Below the pieces are notes generated by a model. That model was not told the DNA's origin and did no database searches. It saw only the letters and a list, made by a program, of their open reading frames with translations. Below are positions 1 through 9,015 of a stretch of 64,000 nucleotides of DNA, piece by piece (positions within the stretch are counted from its first letter, which is position 1; each line of letters opens with the position of its first letter). Both the position numbers and the translations under genes were made by a program. Where the stretch lies: the NCBI RefSeq assembly GCF_019966535.1, contig NZ_JAIMID010000009.1, positions 1 to 64,000 on the forward strand. Reading direction: 5' to 3'. The DNA is from Mesobacterium pallidum. GTDB lineage: Bacteria > Pseudomonadota > Alphaproteobacteria > Rhodobacterales > Rhodobacteraceae.

Positions 1-64
1 TAGTTGCCTTTGCCCATCGTGGCCTCCTTGCCTCAAAAATTAGGGAAGAAGGCGTCCACGAACC

Positions 65-548
65 ATGGGGCTATTCACGAAGGAGGTGGGAACGATCAAA
101 AGGACCTTGCGCGTCGCGGACGGGCTATCCCTTATCTTCAGCCATGCCCTTCCGGTCATCTCGCGCATCACCGAGGCTGCGGCGGATCGCCCCTGGATCG
201 CGGCGGTCTTCCCGATCGACCTGGAGAGGGAGGAGGCGCTTCTGCGCGACCTCCGGCACTGCGCACGCGATGAGGCGCGCGGCCTGCCGGCCCCAATCAC
301 GGCGCGCGAAATCCATGCCCGGCTCCTCCTGGGTTTGCGTGCCAAGCCATTGCGCAAGCTTCTCTGGCACGAGACGACGGTCAGCCGCATCTTCCAGGCC
401 ACGTGCGAAATCCAGTCGGACCTAGCCCGCCCACTCGTGGTTGGCGATCTTGCGGATCGGGACTGCATGAGCAGTTCCGCCTTCCTCGACCACTTCAAGG
501 CGGTGACGGGACCTTCGCCGCTGCAAAACCAGAAGGATCTGCGCCAGC
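65..548 (+). pseudogene. AraC-family regulator fragment (AraC_N type)
   Basis: The translation matches the middle of AraC regulators with the AraC_N (type 2) ligand domain: a SHALPVISRITEA-like stretch, then REIHARLLLG, then the start of the first DNA-binding helix-turn-helix around SSSAFLDHFKAVTG and LQNQKDLR. Intact members run about 300 residues. Here the beginning of the N-terminal domain is missing, and after QKDLR the frame enters transposase DNA, so the second helix-turn-helix is lost. It probably once regulated neighbouring island genes and is now non-functional. The exact start is uncertain because the 5' part is degraded or truncated. Confidence 0.7.
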
Positions 549-551
549 GCT

Positions 552-788
552 CGGCAGGCGACCCGCCGCTGGGCGAACAGCGGGGCGGAAAATGCGCATC
601 TGCCATTTCGACGACAGGAGCGGGCGATGCTCCGCTTTCGGCGCATGCGAAGTTTGCAAATATTCGCCTCCGTCCACGCCTCTGTTTGCAACCACTTCAA
701 CCAGGAGCGCGGCCTCTCCAGCCGGGATATCTTCAAGGCCAACCGCGCCCCGGCTCTCACCGGGTGGCGAGGCCCCTGCGCGGCATAG
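552..788 (+). mobile_element. 3' remnant of IS6-family transposase
   Basis: In the frame ending at TAG 786-788 the translation reads RQATRRWANSGAENAHLPFR, then RERAM-like and RMRSLQ-like segments, then HASVCNHFNQERGLSSRD and a final ALTGWRGPCAA. This is the conserved C-terminus of IS6-family DDE transposases, where AENSHLPFRRRERAM and VHNHFNxER are hallmarks. Only about 75 C-terminal residues remain; the catalytic core and the left end are gone. It directly abuts the AraC fragment, so a deletion or IS-mediated rearrangement joined the two. I could not identify the right terminal inverted repeat downstream. Confidence 0.72.
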
Positions 789-1023
789 GCGGCAGCAATT
801 CCCCCTTGTGAGCCGGGTTCGAATTCGTCTGAGACTACCCCCGATAGCCTTTGAGCGACAGGCCAGATAAGCGAGCTGATCGCCCTCCACCAAACCTGGG
901 CAAGTCCAGATCTTGCGGTGTCGAAATCAAAGCGGCTTTCGCCGCCGACAAGATCAGTCGATTTGTCCAGCCGCGCATGTCAGCGTTCTTCTTCACGTTC
1001 CATATGCCAGCGGGATACCATTG

Positions 1024-2244
1024 ATGGGCTTGGGTAAAGAGGTCGCAGGGTTGAATGCCGCAATCTTTGGCGGGTGCATGATCGCCTTCCTCGGCTTCGG
1101 GTTTGCCGCGACGTTTGGCGTGTTTCTCGGGCCGATGTCAGCGGACCTGGGGTGGGGCCGCGAGACATTCTCGCTGTCGGTGGCCGTGCAGGCGCTTGTC
1201 TGGGGGTTTTCACAGCCCATCGCCGGCGCCATCGCCGACAGGTATGGAACCGCCCGCGTGCTGGCCTTCGGGGCGGTATGTGCGGGGATCGGCTTTGCGC
1301 TCCGCGGTGTCACGACCGATCCGGTGGCCTTCATCTTGACGGGGATCCTGGTGGGAGCCGGCACAGGTGCGGCGTCATTTCCGATCGTGATCGGGGCCTT
1401 GGGCAAGATCGTCGGCCCGCAACGCAGGAGCTTCATGCTGGGCCTCGGCACCGCTTCGGCCTCGCTGGGGATGTTCGTGGCGGCACCGACGGCGACAGCG
1501 ATGATCAGTTCGATCGGATGGCAGACCGCGCTGATCGCCATCGGGGTCAGTTTCGCACTGATCCTGCCGTTTCTCGTCTTCATCGCACGGGTCGCACATC
1601 CGACGGCGTCGGGATCCGGCGCCGGCGATTTCGGAAAGGCGATAGCGGCCGCGTTTTCCGACCGCAGCTACCTGTGCCTGTTCTTTGGCTTTTTCGTGTG
1701 CGGATTTCACGTCGCCTTCATCCAGACACACCTGCCGGCCTACGTCGTGGATTTGGGGCTTGCCGCTTCGATCGGCGCCTGGTCGCTGGCCCTGATCGGC
1801 CTGTTCAACATCTTCGGGTCCTTTCTTTCGGGCTGGTCTGGCCAGAACTTTTCCAAGAAAGGCGTTCTGAGCGGTATCTACGTCGCGCGGGCGGTGGTCA
1901 TCGCGGGCTTCGTCCTTGCACCGGCCTCCGAGGCCAGCGTGTTGATCTTCTCGGCCATCATGGGCCTGTTGTGGCTGTCAACGGTGCCCCTGACCATGGG
2001 ATTGGTTGCCCAGACCCAGGGCCTGAAGTTCCTGTCGACCCTGGCCGGACTGGTGTTCCTGAGCCACCAGACGGGGAGTTTCATCGGCGCATGGCTGGGT
2101 GGGCGCATCTATGACTTGGCTCAGGACTACACGCCCATGTGGTGGGCCGCAGTGGTTCTTGGCCTCCTGGCCGCGCTCATTCACCTGCCGATCCGCGAGC
2201 AGCCGGGGCCGCTTGCGCGTGCAGAAATGGGGCTGGATGCCTGA
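1024..2244 (+). CDS. MFS transporter, monocarboxylate-type
   Basis: A 406-residue inner-membrane protein with about 12 hydrophobic segments in two six-helix halves separated by a hydrophilic loop near residues 190-205 (HPTASGSGAGDF). The loop after helix 2 carries ADRYGTARVL, the usual MFS motif A region (DRxGxR). The overall look resembles oxalate/formate or monocarboxylate MFS carriers; the substrate is unknown. The open frame extends back to 913, but the first 37 residues are non-hydrophobic and unlike the family, so the ATG at 1024 is preferred; no strong ribosome site is visible. It lies downstream of the broken AraC gene and convergent with the aromatic-acid operon. Confidence 0.85.
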   Translation: MGLGKEVAGLNAAIFGGCMIAFLGFGFAATFGVFLGPMSADLGWGRETFSLSVAVQALVWGFSQPIAGAIADRYGTARVLAFGAVCAGIGFALRGVTTDPVAFILTGILVGAGTGAASFPIVIGALGKIVGPQRRSFMLGLGTASASLGMFVAAPTATAMISSIGWQTALIAIGVSFALILPFLVFIARVAHPTASGSGAGDFGKAIAAAFSDRSYLCLFFGFFVCGFHVAFIQTHLPAYVVDLGLAASIGAWSLALIGLFNIFGSFLSGWSGQNFSKKGVLSGIYVARAVVIAGFVLAPASEASVLIFSAIMGLLWLSTVPLTMGLVAQTQGLKFLSTLAGLVFLSHQTGSFIGAWLGGRIYDLAQDYTPMWWAAVVLGLLAALIHLPIREQPGPLARAEMGLDA

Positions 2245-2655
2245 CCCGGGCGTCATATCCGCGGTATCGCGCCATGGCATGTACGGGTCGCTTGAGACCG
2301 GCGCCCAATCAAGACGCCCCCGGTCTTGGACGCGTTCACAGTCGTCTGGCACCACACAAGGCATGTTTCCGGCGAGGGCCGCCCAAAGCGGGTGCCGCCA
2401 CAGCCGGCGCGGAATCGGGGAGCCAATAGCTGTGTTCGCTGGCGGAGTGGGACGCTCGAGACGACTGAGTTGAACGCTGCCGCCGGACCATGGTCGTTTG
2501 GCAGGCGGGGCGCCTTTTCCAACGGGGGCGGCACTCCGCCGTCGGGCAGGGCTGGTGGCCTGCGCCAATCGAGCCCAGCTCTGGATGTCGGTTCAGGACC
2601 GGTCCCCGCCTGCCAGGCCGGCAGGTCGCCCTCGCGTGAAGGGCGACCGCCAAGT
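2245..2655. other. 411-base intergenic region between convergent genes
   Basis: This lies between the ends of the MFS gene and the decarboxylase operon. Apart from the hairpin at 2624-2648 I recognise nothing in it. Open frames across it continue antisense over the decarboxylase and look like GC-driven shadows. It may contain decayed mobile DNA, but I cannot show that. Confidence 0.5.
2624..2648 (-). terminator. Hairpin after the aromatic operon
   Basis: GGTCGCCCT (2624-2632) pairs perfectly with AGGGCGACC (2640-2648) across a 7-base loop, 7 bases beyond the decarboxylase stop. There is no T-run on the operon strand, so it is at best a weak terminator or an mRNA-stabilising 3' hairpin. Confidence 0.4.
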
Positions 2656-3723
2656 TCACACGATCGAGAAAAGCCGCCGCGCGTTGTCTTCGAAGAATGC
2701 CTTCTTGGCCTCGGGCGTGATGTCCATCGCGTCCAGCACGCCGACTTCGCCCTTTTCGAACTGCCAGGGGTAGTCCATGGCATACATCATGCGATCGGTC
2801 CCGATCACGTCCATCAGGTACTTGATCGGAGGTTCCCAGCCGACACCGGAAGAGGTGTAGTAGAAGTTGTCGCACAGGTAATCCCACGCCCTGCGCTTGA
2901 GCTTGGGCACGTTCGGGTGCCGGCCGGTGGTCGAAATCCGCGTGTGCATGAAATCGATGCGATACAGCCAGTAGGGCAGGGCCTCTCCGCAATGGCCGAG
3001 GATGATCTGCAGGTTCGGGAAACGGTCGAAGATGCCCGACACCATGAGGCGCAGCGCGTGCAGCCCGGTGTCGCAGGCAAAGCCGTAGATCGCCGCATCC
3101 AGCGCGCGGCTGAGGAATGGCTGGATCATCTGCGCCGAGGGCATGTTGGGGTGCAGGTAGATCGGCACGCCGAGCGCCTCGGCCGCTTCGAAGACCGGCC
3201 AGTACTTTTTGTCGTCCAGGTAGGTGCCCAGCGTGTGGCCGTTCAGGATACCGCCCTTGAAGCCCAGCTTGGTGACGCCGCGCTCGAGTTCCCTGGCGGC
3301 ACGGTCGGGGTCGAGCGGAGAGAACGCGGCGAGGCCGACGAACCGGTCGGGATATTTCGCGATGCCCTCGGCCAGTTCGTCGTTGGCGGCTTCGGCCAGT
3401 GCGCTGGCGGTGTCGGTGTCAAAGATCTGCACCCCGGGCGAGCCCAGCGAGATGACGGCCATGTCAATGCCGCTGTCATCCATGTCGCGGATGCGTTCTT
3501 CGCCAAGGTCCTGGATCCTCCGGCGCTGCGCCTCGGCCATGGGGTGATCGCCGCAAAAGAAGCCCCAAAGCTGGGTAAAGCCGGGGTCGTTGATCTGGGG
3601 CTCCGCGATTTCCTTGCGGTAGCGCTTCATGATCTCGGGTGACAGCCAGGCCTCTTCGGTGGCGATCCGCTTGTATGGCGGGTTCGGGTTGCGCGGTGGC
3701 ATCGGAGGGTAACGGTCGGTCAT
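2656..3723 (-). CDS. LigW-like amidohydrolase-family aromatic decarboxylase
   Basis: A 355-residue amidohydrolase-2 (PF04909) protein. It closely resembles 5-carboxyvanillate decarboxylase LigW and gamma-resorcylate decarboxylases: RIATEEAW near residues 19-26 (metal-ligand Glu), LHPN with His191, GHCGEALPYWLYR with His244, and MYAMDYPW with Asp317. This is the Glu/His/His/Asp set that binds Mn or Zn for non-oxidative decarboxylation of ortho-hydroxybenzoates. The length fits the family. The start ATG overlaps the TRAP permease stop in an ATGA (3720-3723), implying translational coupling. I infer that it decarboxylates the aromatic acid imported by that transporter. The exact substrate cannot be read from sequence. 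Confidence 0.88.
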   Translation of the reverse strand: MTDRYPPMPPRNPNPPYKRIATEEAWLSPEIMKRYRKEIAEPQINDPGFTQLWGFFCGDHPMAEAQRRRIQDLGEERIRDMDDSGIDMAVISLGSPGVQIFDTDTASALAEAANDELAEGIAKYPDRFVGLAAFSPLDPDRAARELERGVTKLGFKGGILNGHTLGTYLDDKKYWPVFEAAEALGVPIYLHPNMPSAQMIQPFLSRALDAAIYGFACDTGLHALRLMVSGIFDRFPNLQIILGHCGEALPYWLYRIDFMHTRISTTGRHPNVPKLKRRAWDYLCDNFYYTSSGVGWEPPIKYLMDVIGTDRMMYAMDYPWQFEKGEVGVLDAMDITPEAKKAFFEDNARRLFSIV

Positions 3724-5591
3724 TGGGCTGGCTCCTTTTTGATGGGATGAGAGTGCAGGCCGATCCGGGTGAGGGCCCAAGCGACGGGAAGCGAGATCAC
3801 CGCGATGGCGATGGCGGGCAGGCTGTCGGGTGCGACGACGGCGGTGCTGGCACCGATCACCAGCGCCGCCAGGAGCGCCACGAGACGCATGGCCCCGCCG
3901 CCGAAAGACCGCTTGCTGGCCAGCACGTCGGCCAGCAGGGTGCCCGCCACCGCCACGGTGAGGCACGAGATGCCGATCTGCAGCCAGGTGCCGTCCATCA
4001 GCAGCGCCGGGTTCAACGCGAAGACGAAGGGCAGTAGGTAGGCCACGATGGCCAGGCGCACTCCGCTGATGCCGGTCTGCCACATGTCGCTGCCGGCGAT
4101 GCTGGCCGCCGCGTAGGACGCCACCGCGACGGGCGGTGTCAGCATGGACAGCAGGCCGAAGTACAGGATGAACAGGTGGGCCGACATGTCACCGATCCCC
4201 TGGCGCACCAGCGCCGGCGCCAGCAGGACCGAGACGATCACGTAGACACCGGTCGTCGGCATCCCGACGCCGAGGATGATGGCGATGAGCGCCGTGGCCA
4301 GCAGCAGCGGGAACACGCCGCCGACGGCCGCGATCTTGCCCAGTGCAAGGGTCAGCGCAAAGCCCAGCCCGGAGATGTTGATGGTGCCGATGACGATGCC
4401 GGCGACGGCGCAAACCAGCAGGATCGGCAACAGCGTCTGCCCGCTGTTGCGCAGGATTTCGGGGATCACCGCAAGGGCCCGGCGCGGCGTGGTCACGACG
4501 AACAGCGCATAGGCCGCGAAGGCGGAATAGAGGGCCGCCTTGCCGGGCGAATAGCCAAGGTAGAACAGGAACCAGATGAGCACCGCGATCGGTGCGATCA
4601 GCGGCCAGGCCCCCAGCAGTGCGGTCCCGATCTTTGGCAAGCTCTCTTTCGGTTCGCCGTCAAGCCCGTTGGCTAAGGCGAACCGGTCGATCATCCGGTA
4701 CAGCAGGAAGTAGTAGAAAAAGGCCGGAATGGCCGCGGCCAGCACGACATCGGTATAGGGCACCTGCAGGAACTCAGCGATGACGAAGGCCGTGGCGCCC
4801 ATGACCGGTGGCGCGATTTGCCCGCCGTTCGAGGCGACAGCCTCGATTGCGGCGGCATAGCGCGGCGGGAAGCCGGATTTCTTCATCATCGGGATGGTGA
4901 CGACACCGGTCGACATGACATTGGCCACGGTCGACCCCGACAGCGTGCCGAAGAGCGACGAGGCCAGCACCGCGACCTTGGCCGGACCGCCCCTGCGGTG
5001 GCCCATGGTCGCCAGCGCCAGGTCGGTCATCGCGCGGCTGCCGCCCACCACGTTCAGCGTCGCGCCGAAGATGATGAAGCCGAGGATCTGCGTGGCGCCC
5101 ACGTTGAGCACCAGACCCGGAATGCCGTTGGTGTCGTTGTAGATGTAGAGCAGGTAGCGCACGGGCGTGAGGTAGGAGGCCTCGAAGATCCCGGGGGCCA
5201 TCCAACCGAAGAACCCGTAGGCCAGGAACAGCACGGCAAGACCCGCAAGGACGGTGCCGCATTGCCGCCGCGTCGCCTCGAGCGCGCCGAGAATGGCGAG
5301 GATCGCGGGAACCCATTTTTCCGGTCCGCGGTTGATCGGGTCGATCAGCCAGGCCTCGTAGTTCCAGGCCAGCCAGCACCACGACAGCATCGTCGCCAGC
5401 CCGACCAGCCAGTCCAGCGCCTCGAGCTTGCCGGGCAGGGGCTTGGTTATGACCCCGGCCAGGCAGGCGAGGCCGCAAATGACGGCAAGGTATTGCTCGG
5501 TGATGATGACCAAGCCCAACCAGCCCGGCGCGTCAAGAAACCAGAGGACACCGAGGATCGGCACGATGGCCGAGATGATGGCACGCAGCAT
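3720..5591 (-). CDS. TRAP transporter fused permease (4TM/12TM, TAXI type)
   Basis: A 623-residue polytopic inner-membrane protein in which the small (DctQ-like) and large (DctM-like) TRAP permease subunits are one chain, the usual form for TAXI-type systems. About 16 or more hydrophobic helices are visible. The large-subunit region has the conserved LFGTLSGSTVANVMSTG and GVGMPTTGVYVIV stretches. The ATG at 5591 is preferred over one at 5618 because GAGACG lies 7 bases upstream of it. The upstream TAXI binding-protein gene and the downstream decarboxylase, overlapping by ATGA, place it in an aromatic-acid uptake operon. Confidence 0.9.
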   Translation of the reverse strand: MLRAIISAIVPILGVLWFLDAPGWLGLVIITEQYLAVICGLACLAGVITKPLPGKLEALDWLVGLATMLSWCWLAWNYEAWLIDPINRGPEKWVPAILAILGALEATRRQCGTVLAGLAVLFLAYGFFGWMAPGIFEASYLTPVRYLLYIYNDTNGIPGLVLNVGATQILGFIIFGATLNVVGGSRAMTDLALATMGHRRGGPAKVAVLASSLFGTLSGSTVANVMSTGVVTIPMMKKSGFPPRYAAAIEAVASNGGQIAPPVMGATAFVIAEFLQVPYTDVVLAAAIPAFFYYFLLYRMIDRFALANGLDGEPKESLPKIGTALLGAWPLIAPIAVLIWFLFYLGYSPGKAALYSAFAAYALFVVTTPRRALAVIPEILRNSGQTLLPILLVCAVAGIVIGTINISGLGFALTLALGKIAAVGGVFPLLLATALIAIILGVGMPTTGVYVIVSVLLAPALVRQGIGDMSAHLFILYFGLLSMLTPPVAVASYAAASIAGSDMWQTGISGVRLAIVAYLLPFVFALNPALLMDGTWLQIGISCLTVAVAGTLLADVLASKRSFGGGAMRLVALLAALVIGASTAVVAPDSLPAIAIAVISLPVAWALTRIGLHSHPIKKEPAQ

Positions 5592-5672
5592 GTGGAAACG
5601 TCTCACAAAAGACGGCATCGACCGGGGCGGCGCGGACAGGTGCCGCGCCGTCTCGAATGCCTGGGGCGTGCG

Positions 5673-6671
5673 TTACGGCGCGACTTTCATGTCGTTGGAG
5701 GCGTTCGCCTCCGTCCACATTCCCTTTTCCTCGTAGAAGGCCACCGCCGCCGGGTGATAGGGCACCGTGTTCGACGTGGCCGAGAACATCTCGGTGCTGC
5801 CGGACCGGATCGGCGGGTAATCCTCGCGCAACTTTTCGAAGCTGTCGTAAAGCGCGGTCAGGATCGCCGTCGCCTCCTCATCCGGCAGGTCGGCCGAGGT
5901 TGTTAGGTAGACGTCATAGCCGATCACGTTGACGGGCTCCGTCACCTCGGGCAGGCGCGCCGAGGGTTCGACCGTCACGATATAGGTCCCGGGGTAGATG
6001 CTGTTGACGTAGTCCGAGGTCGCGTTCGGCCCGGTGATAGACACGTAGCGGATGCCGCCCGGAATGGTCGCATGCGCCTTTTGGGTCAGCGGGATGCCGA
6101 CCGCGATCCCGGTCGCGTCGAGCGTGCCTTCGGTCAGGCCGTCCATCCCCGGCCCAAGGCCCGAAACGGTCACGCCCTCGACATCTTCGACTTCGACGCC
6201 GCCGGCCCTGAGGTAGGTCTGGTCGACAAGGCTCACGGCCTTGAGCGCGGAAAAGTCGGTGACCACGCGCTTGCCCACGAGGTCCTTGACCTCGACCAGG
6301 TTGTCATTGGCGCGCGACGCGAGCGCCACGCGAAGCCCCCAGAGCCGAGCCAGAACCCGCAGGTTGTCATACCCGTCGCCACCGTATTCGCCACGCGCGA
6401 CCGCGCCGGTGTCGAGGCTGGAGTTGATTCCCACGGTCACTTCGCCCGTTGCGACAAGCGGCAGGTAGACGGTCGAGCCCGCGTAGGGCTGGACGGTGAC
6501 CTGTCGGCCCATCGCCTCCTGCAGCGCGGCCGCCATACCGCCGCCGACGGTGTAGTACAGCGATCCCTGCGGGTTCGTACCGATGGTCACGCGGCCCTGC
6601 GCGGATGCGGTCGGGGCCTGCAATGCAAATGCCATCAGCGCCAGCGCGGCGCCTCCTAGAATACTCTTCAT
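5673..6671 (-). CDS. TAXI-family TRAP substrate-binding protein
   Basis: A 332-residue periplasmic protein with a Sec signal peptide (MKSILGGAALALMAFALQ, cleavage near ASA-Q). The mature N-terminus VTIGTNPQGSLYYTVGGG is the typical TAXI-TRAP solute receptor start, followed by the QPYAGSTVYLPLVATGE region. It should capture the ligand and deliver it to the fused permease encoded downstream. The ATG at 6671 is preceded by GAGGAC; the open frame runs further upstream without family similarity. TAXI ligands are poorly known; here the neighbouring decarboxylase and hydroxylase suggest an aromatic carboxylate. Confidence 0.9.
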   Translation of the reverse strand: MKSILGGAALALMAFALQAPTASAQGRVTIGTNPQGSLYYTVGGGMAAALQEAMGRQVTVQPYAGSTVYLPLVATGEVTVGINSSLDTGAVARGEYGGDGYDNLRVLARLWGLRVALASRANDNLVEVKDLVGKRVVTDFSALKAVSLVDQTYLRAGGVEVEDVEGVTVSGLGPGMDGLTEGTLDATGIAVGIPLTQKAHATIPGGIRYVSITGPNATSDYVNSIYPGTYIVTVEPSARLPEVTEPVNVIGYDVYLTTSADLPDEEATAILTALYDSFEKLREDYPPIRSGSTEMFSATSNTVPYHPAAVAFYEEKGMWTEANASNDMKVAP

Positions 6672-6767
6672 GATGTCCTCCCAGACTGGCCGCGTCACCG
6701 GCTCTCGTCCCCGAATGTTAACCAATGCTGAGAGAAAAGATAGTTACCGTGTTCACATATGCCGGCA

Positions 6768-8348
6768 TCAGGCGCCTTCGGTCCAGCCGCAGCATTGCGC
6801 CAGGAGGTCGCGGATCGCCGTCTCTTGCGCGGGCGCAGAGACCGAGGCAACGAACCCGTCGGGCCGGACCAGGACCTGCGGCGCCTGCCAAACGTCGAAC
6901 CATTCCAGTTGTGTCTCGGGCGCGACCAGCGGGATCCCCATGTCCTGCGCGACCCGCGACCAGGCGCGCGCGGCCGCGCGGTCAGGCGTGAGCAGGGTGA
7001 AGCCATCGTTGAAGGTCGCCGTCAGGCCCCGAACATCGGCCGAAGGCGGGGGAAGGTGGTGCCCCGGGCGGGCCGCGACCTCGTGATGGCCCATGGCGCT
7101 GGGGGTGCCGGTACTGCCCGGCACGATGGGCGAACCGGCGTAATTCGGCTCGAACTTGTCGACGTCCCAGGTGTCGCTCTGGCTGTCCCTCCAGGCCGCG
7201 TCGAAGGCCGGGCCGTCCTTGTCGGGCCCATGCGCCCGCAGGAAGGCGCGGTCCTTTTCGATGTAGCGTTCGATGAAGTCGCGCGCGGTCGAGGCAAAGA
7301 CCGGCTGCCGCTCGGCCGTGTAGCTGTCCAGCAGCGCCGCGCCGCCCCAACCCTGAAGGCAGGCCGAAAGTTTCCAGCCCAGGTTGCGCACGTCTTCGAA
7401 GCCGGTGTTGATCCCGTATCCCCCGTAGGGAGGGTGGGAATGCGCGGCGTCCCCGGCGATGAAGACCCGCCCGGCCCGGTAGGAATCCGCCATCGCGATA
7501 CGCAGGTCCCAGAACCCGACATGTGTCAGGGTCAGCTCGAAGGGCTTGCCGACGGCGCGGTGCAGCAGCCCGGCAAAGTCGAAATTGTCGATGGTCGTTC
7601 CCACCGGCACAGGCGCATGGAAGAACCAGCTTTTCCCGTGATCCACGCGACCGAAGAACAGCCAGTAGCCATCGAGGTCGGGATGCAGCACCTTGTAGAT
7701 CGCCTTGTCAGGATAGCGTTGCAGCAGTTGGTGCAGCTCTTCCGACTCGAAGACGAGAAGCGCCATCAGCTTGTCGTGGCTTTTCTGCGTCTCGGTCAGC
7801 CCCACCGCGTTGCGAACCATCGAGTGGCTGCCATCGGCGCCGACGACATATGCAGCCGCGAGCCCGCGCCTTTCTTCCGTCTCGCGATTGCGGATCTCCA
7901 GCCGTGCGCCGGACGCATCCTGCTGCACGCTTTCGCCGTTCCAGCCATAAAGCAGCGTGATCGCCTCGATCTCGGCCGCCCGGGCGCGCAGCACGGCCTC
8001 GGTCTTGTACTGTGGCAGGCGGGCGTTGGCGGTGTGGTAATACTGGCCCACCGTCGCGCGGTTGAACCAGTCGAGGTGGTAGTCCGACAGAAGAGTTCCA
8101 TACAGGGTCATCCCGCCGATCCCCGCGCCCTTGGGAAGCACATGCGCCGCGCGCAGCGCGTCTTCGCAGTGCCAGGCGATGAAATGCTCGCAGGTACGCT
8201 GGGTCAGGTTCTGACCCTTGGGAATCTGTTGCGGCTGGGGGTGCCGGTCGACGACGCAGGTCCGAATGCCGCGTTGACCCAGGTCGATGGCAAGAGCCAT
8301 ACCGACGGGGCCGCCTCCGTTTATCACGACGTCGAATGTCTGGGTCAC
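6768..8348 (-). CDS. FAD-dependent aromatic hydroxylase (MhpA/PheA-TfdB type)
   Basis: About 526 residues. The Rossmann FAD motif VVINGGGPVGMALAIDL lies near residues 7-23, and the second flavin motif VFIAGDAAHSHPPYGGYG is followed by NTGFEDVRNLGWKL. These identify group A flavoprotein monooxygenases of the phenol hydroxylase / 3-(3-hydroxyphenyl)propionate hydroxylase family, which insert an oxygen atom into phenolic rings using NAD(P)H. A GTG at 8348 (giving VTQTFDVV) is the likely start; a TTG at 8408 is the alternative. It is first in the minus-strand operon, so the pathway may be import, decarboxylation and ring hydroxylation, with step order inferred. No ring-cleavage dioxygenase is visible in the window. 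Confidence 0.87.
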   Translation of the reverse strand: MTQTFDVVINGGGPVGMALAIDLGQRGIRTCVVDRHPQPQQIPKGQNLTQRTCEHFIAWHCEDALRAAHVLPKGAGIGGMTLYGTLLSDYHLDWFNRATVGQYYHTANARLPQYKTEAVLRARAAEIEAITLLYGWNGESVQQDASGARLEIRNRETEERRGLAAAYVVGADGSHSMVRNAVGLTETQKSHDKLMALLVFESEELHQLLQRYPDKAIYKVLHPDLDGYWLFFGRVDHGKSWFFHAPVPVGTTIDNFDFAGLLHRAVGKPFELTLTHVGFWDLRIAMADSYRAGRVFIAGDAAHSHPPYGGYGINTGFEDVRNLGWKLSACLQGWGGAALLDSYTAERQPVFASTARDFIERYIEKDRAFLRAHGPDKDGPAFDAAWRDSQSDTWDVDKFEPNYAGSPIVPGSTGTPSAMGHHEVAARPGHHLPPPSADVRGLTATFNDGFTLLTPDRAAARAWSRVAQDMGIPLVAPETQLEWFDVWQAPQVLVRPDGFVASVSAPAQETAIRDLLAQCCGWTEGA

Positions 8349-8469
8349 GAGGGGGTCCGCCTGGTTGCCGCGTTCCGGGAACCATAAGGTGGACGGGGTC
8401 AGGATCAATGATCATTCGTGACATACTGTCTGACGTCAGCGCCCGCCGGACAGATTCAGGGGTTTGAGG

Positions 8470-9010
8470 AACGGAGGATTTCTGGTTCGTCGAAGCCATT
8501 ATGGAGCGAAGATGGACCAGAAATCCGGAACATCGAAGGACCTCGCGGACAAGCTGGTCAGGGGCATCAAGCGGAAGACCCGTAAACACGACTCTGCCGG
8601 GGAGAAGACCAGGATCGCCCTCGCGGGCCTGCGTGGCGAGGACAGCATTTCCGCCCCGTGTCGCCGCAAGGGGATTGCCCGGAGCCTGCAGTGTTCCAGG
8701 TCCAAAGGGTTTCTCGAGGCGGGGACGGCCCCGCTGTCGGGCGACACCGCAGGTCAGGCGACGACGCCCGAGGTCACGGAATTGCGGTCGGCATCGGCCG
8801 CCTTGAAGGAGGTGGTCGCCGAACCGACGCTCGAGAACCGGGTGTTCAAAAAGCATGATCGGGGGCGGGCCATGTCCCGCATTGGTCCGAGGACAATGTC
8901 GCGCGCGTTCGAAGACAGAGATACCCGGCCTCCGAGACGCTCGAGATCATCCGCACGGTCGAGGCGTCACATCAGTCCGTGGTCAGAGTTTTCCGGAGAG
9001 CATGGGTCGT
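8470..9010 (+). mobile_element. IS3-family fragment A (orfA and start of orfB)
   Basis: The plus strand encodes a recognisable IS3-type orfA: KRKTRKHDSAGEKTRIALA, then GLRGEDSISAPCRRKGIA, FLEAG and ALKEVVAEPTLENRVFKK, with substitutions suggesting decay. At about 8919 another frame gives RYPASETLEIIRTVEASHQ, the N-terminus of the matching orfB, which then stops. The left terminal sequence AACGGAGGATTTCTGGTTCG is at 8470-8489. The element is truncated after roughly 30 orfB codons, where fragment B begins. Confidence 0.72.
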
Positions 9011-9015
9011 CTTGT

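Noticed and set aside
2326..3642. A 438-residue open frame on the plus strand
   Set aside because: It lies antisense to the LigW-like decarboxylase, has no recognisable domain, and is the expected shadow frame of a high-GC gene.
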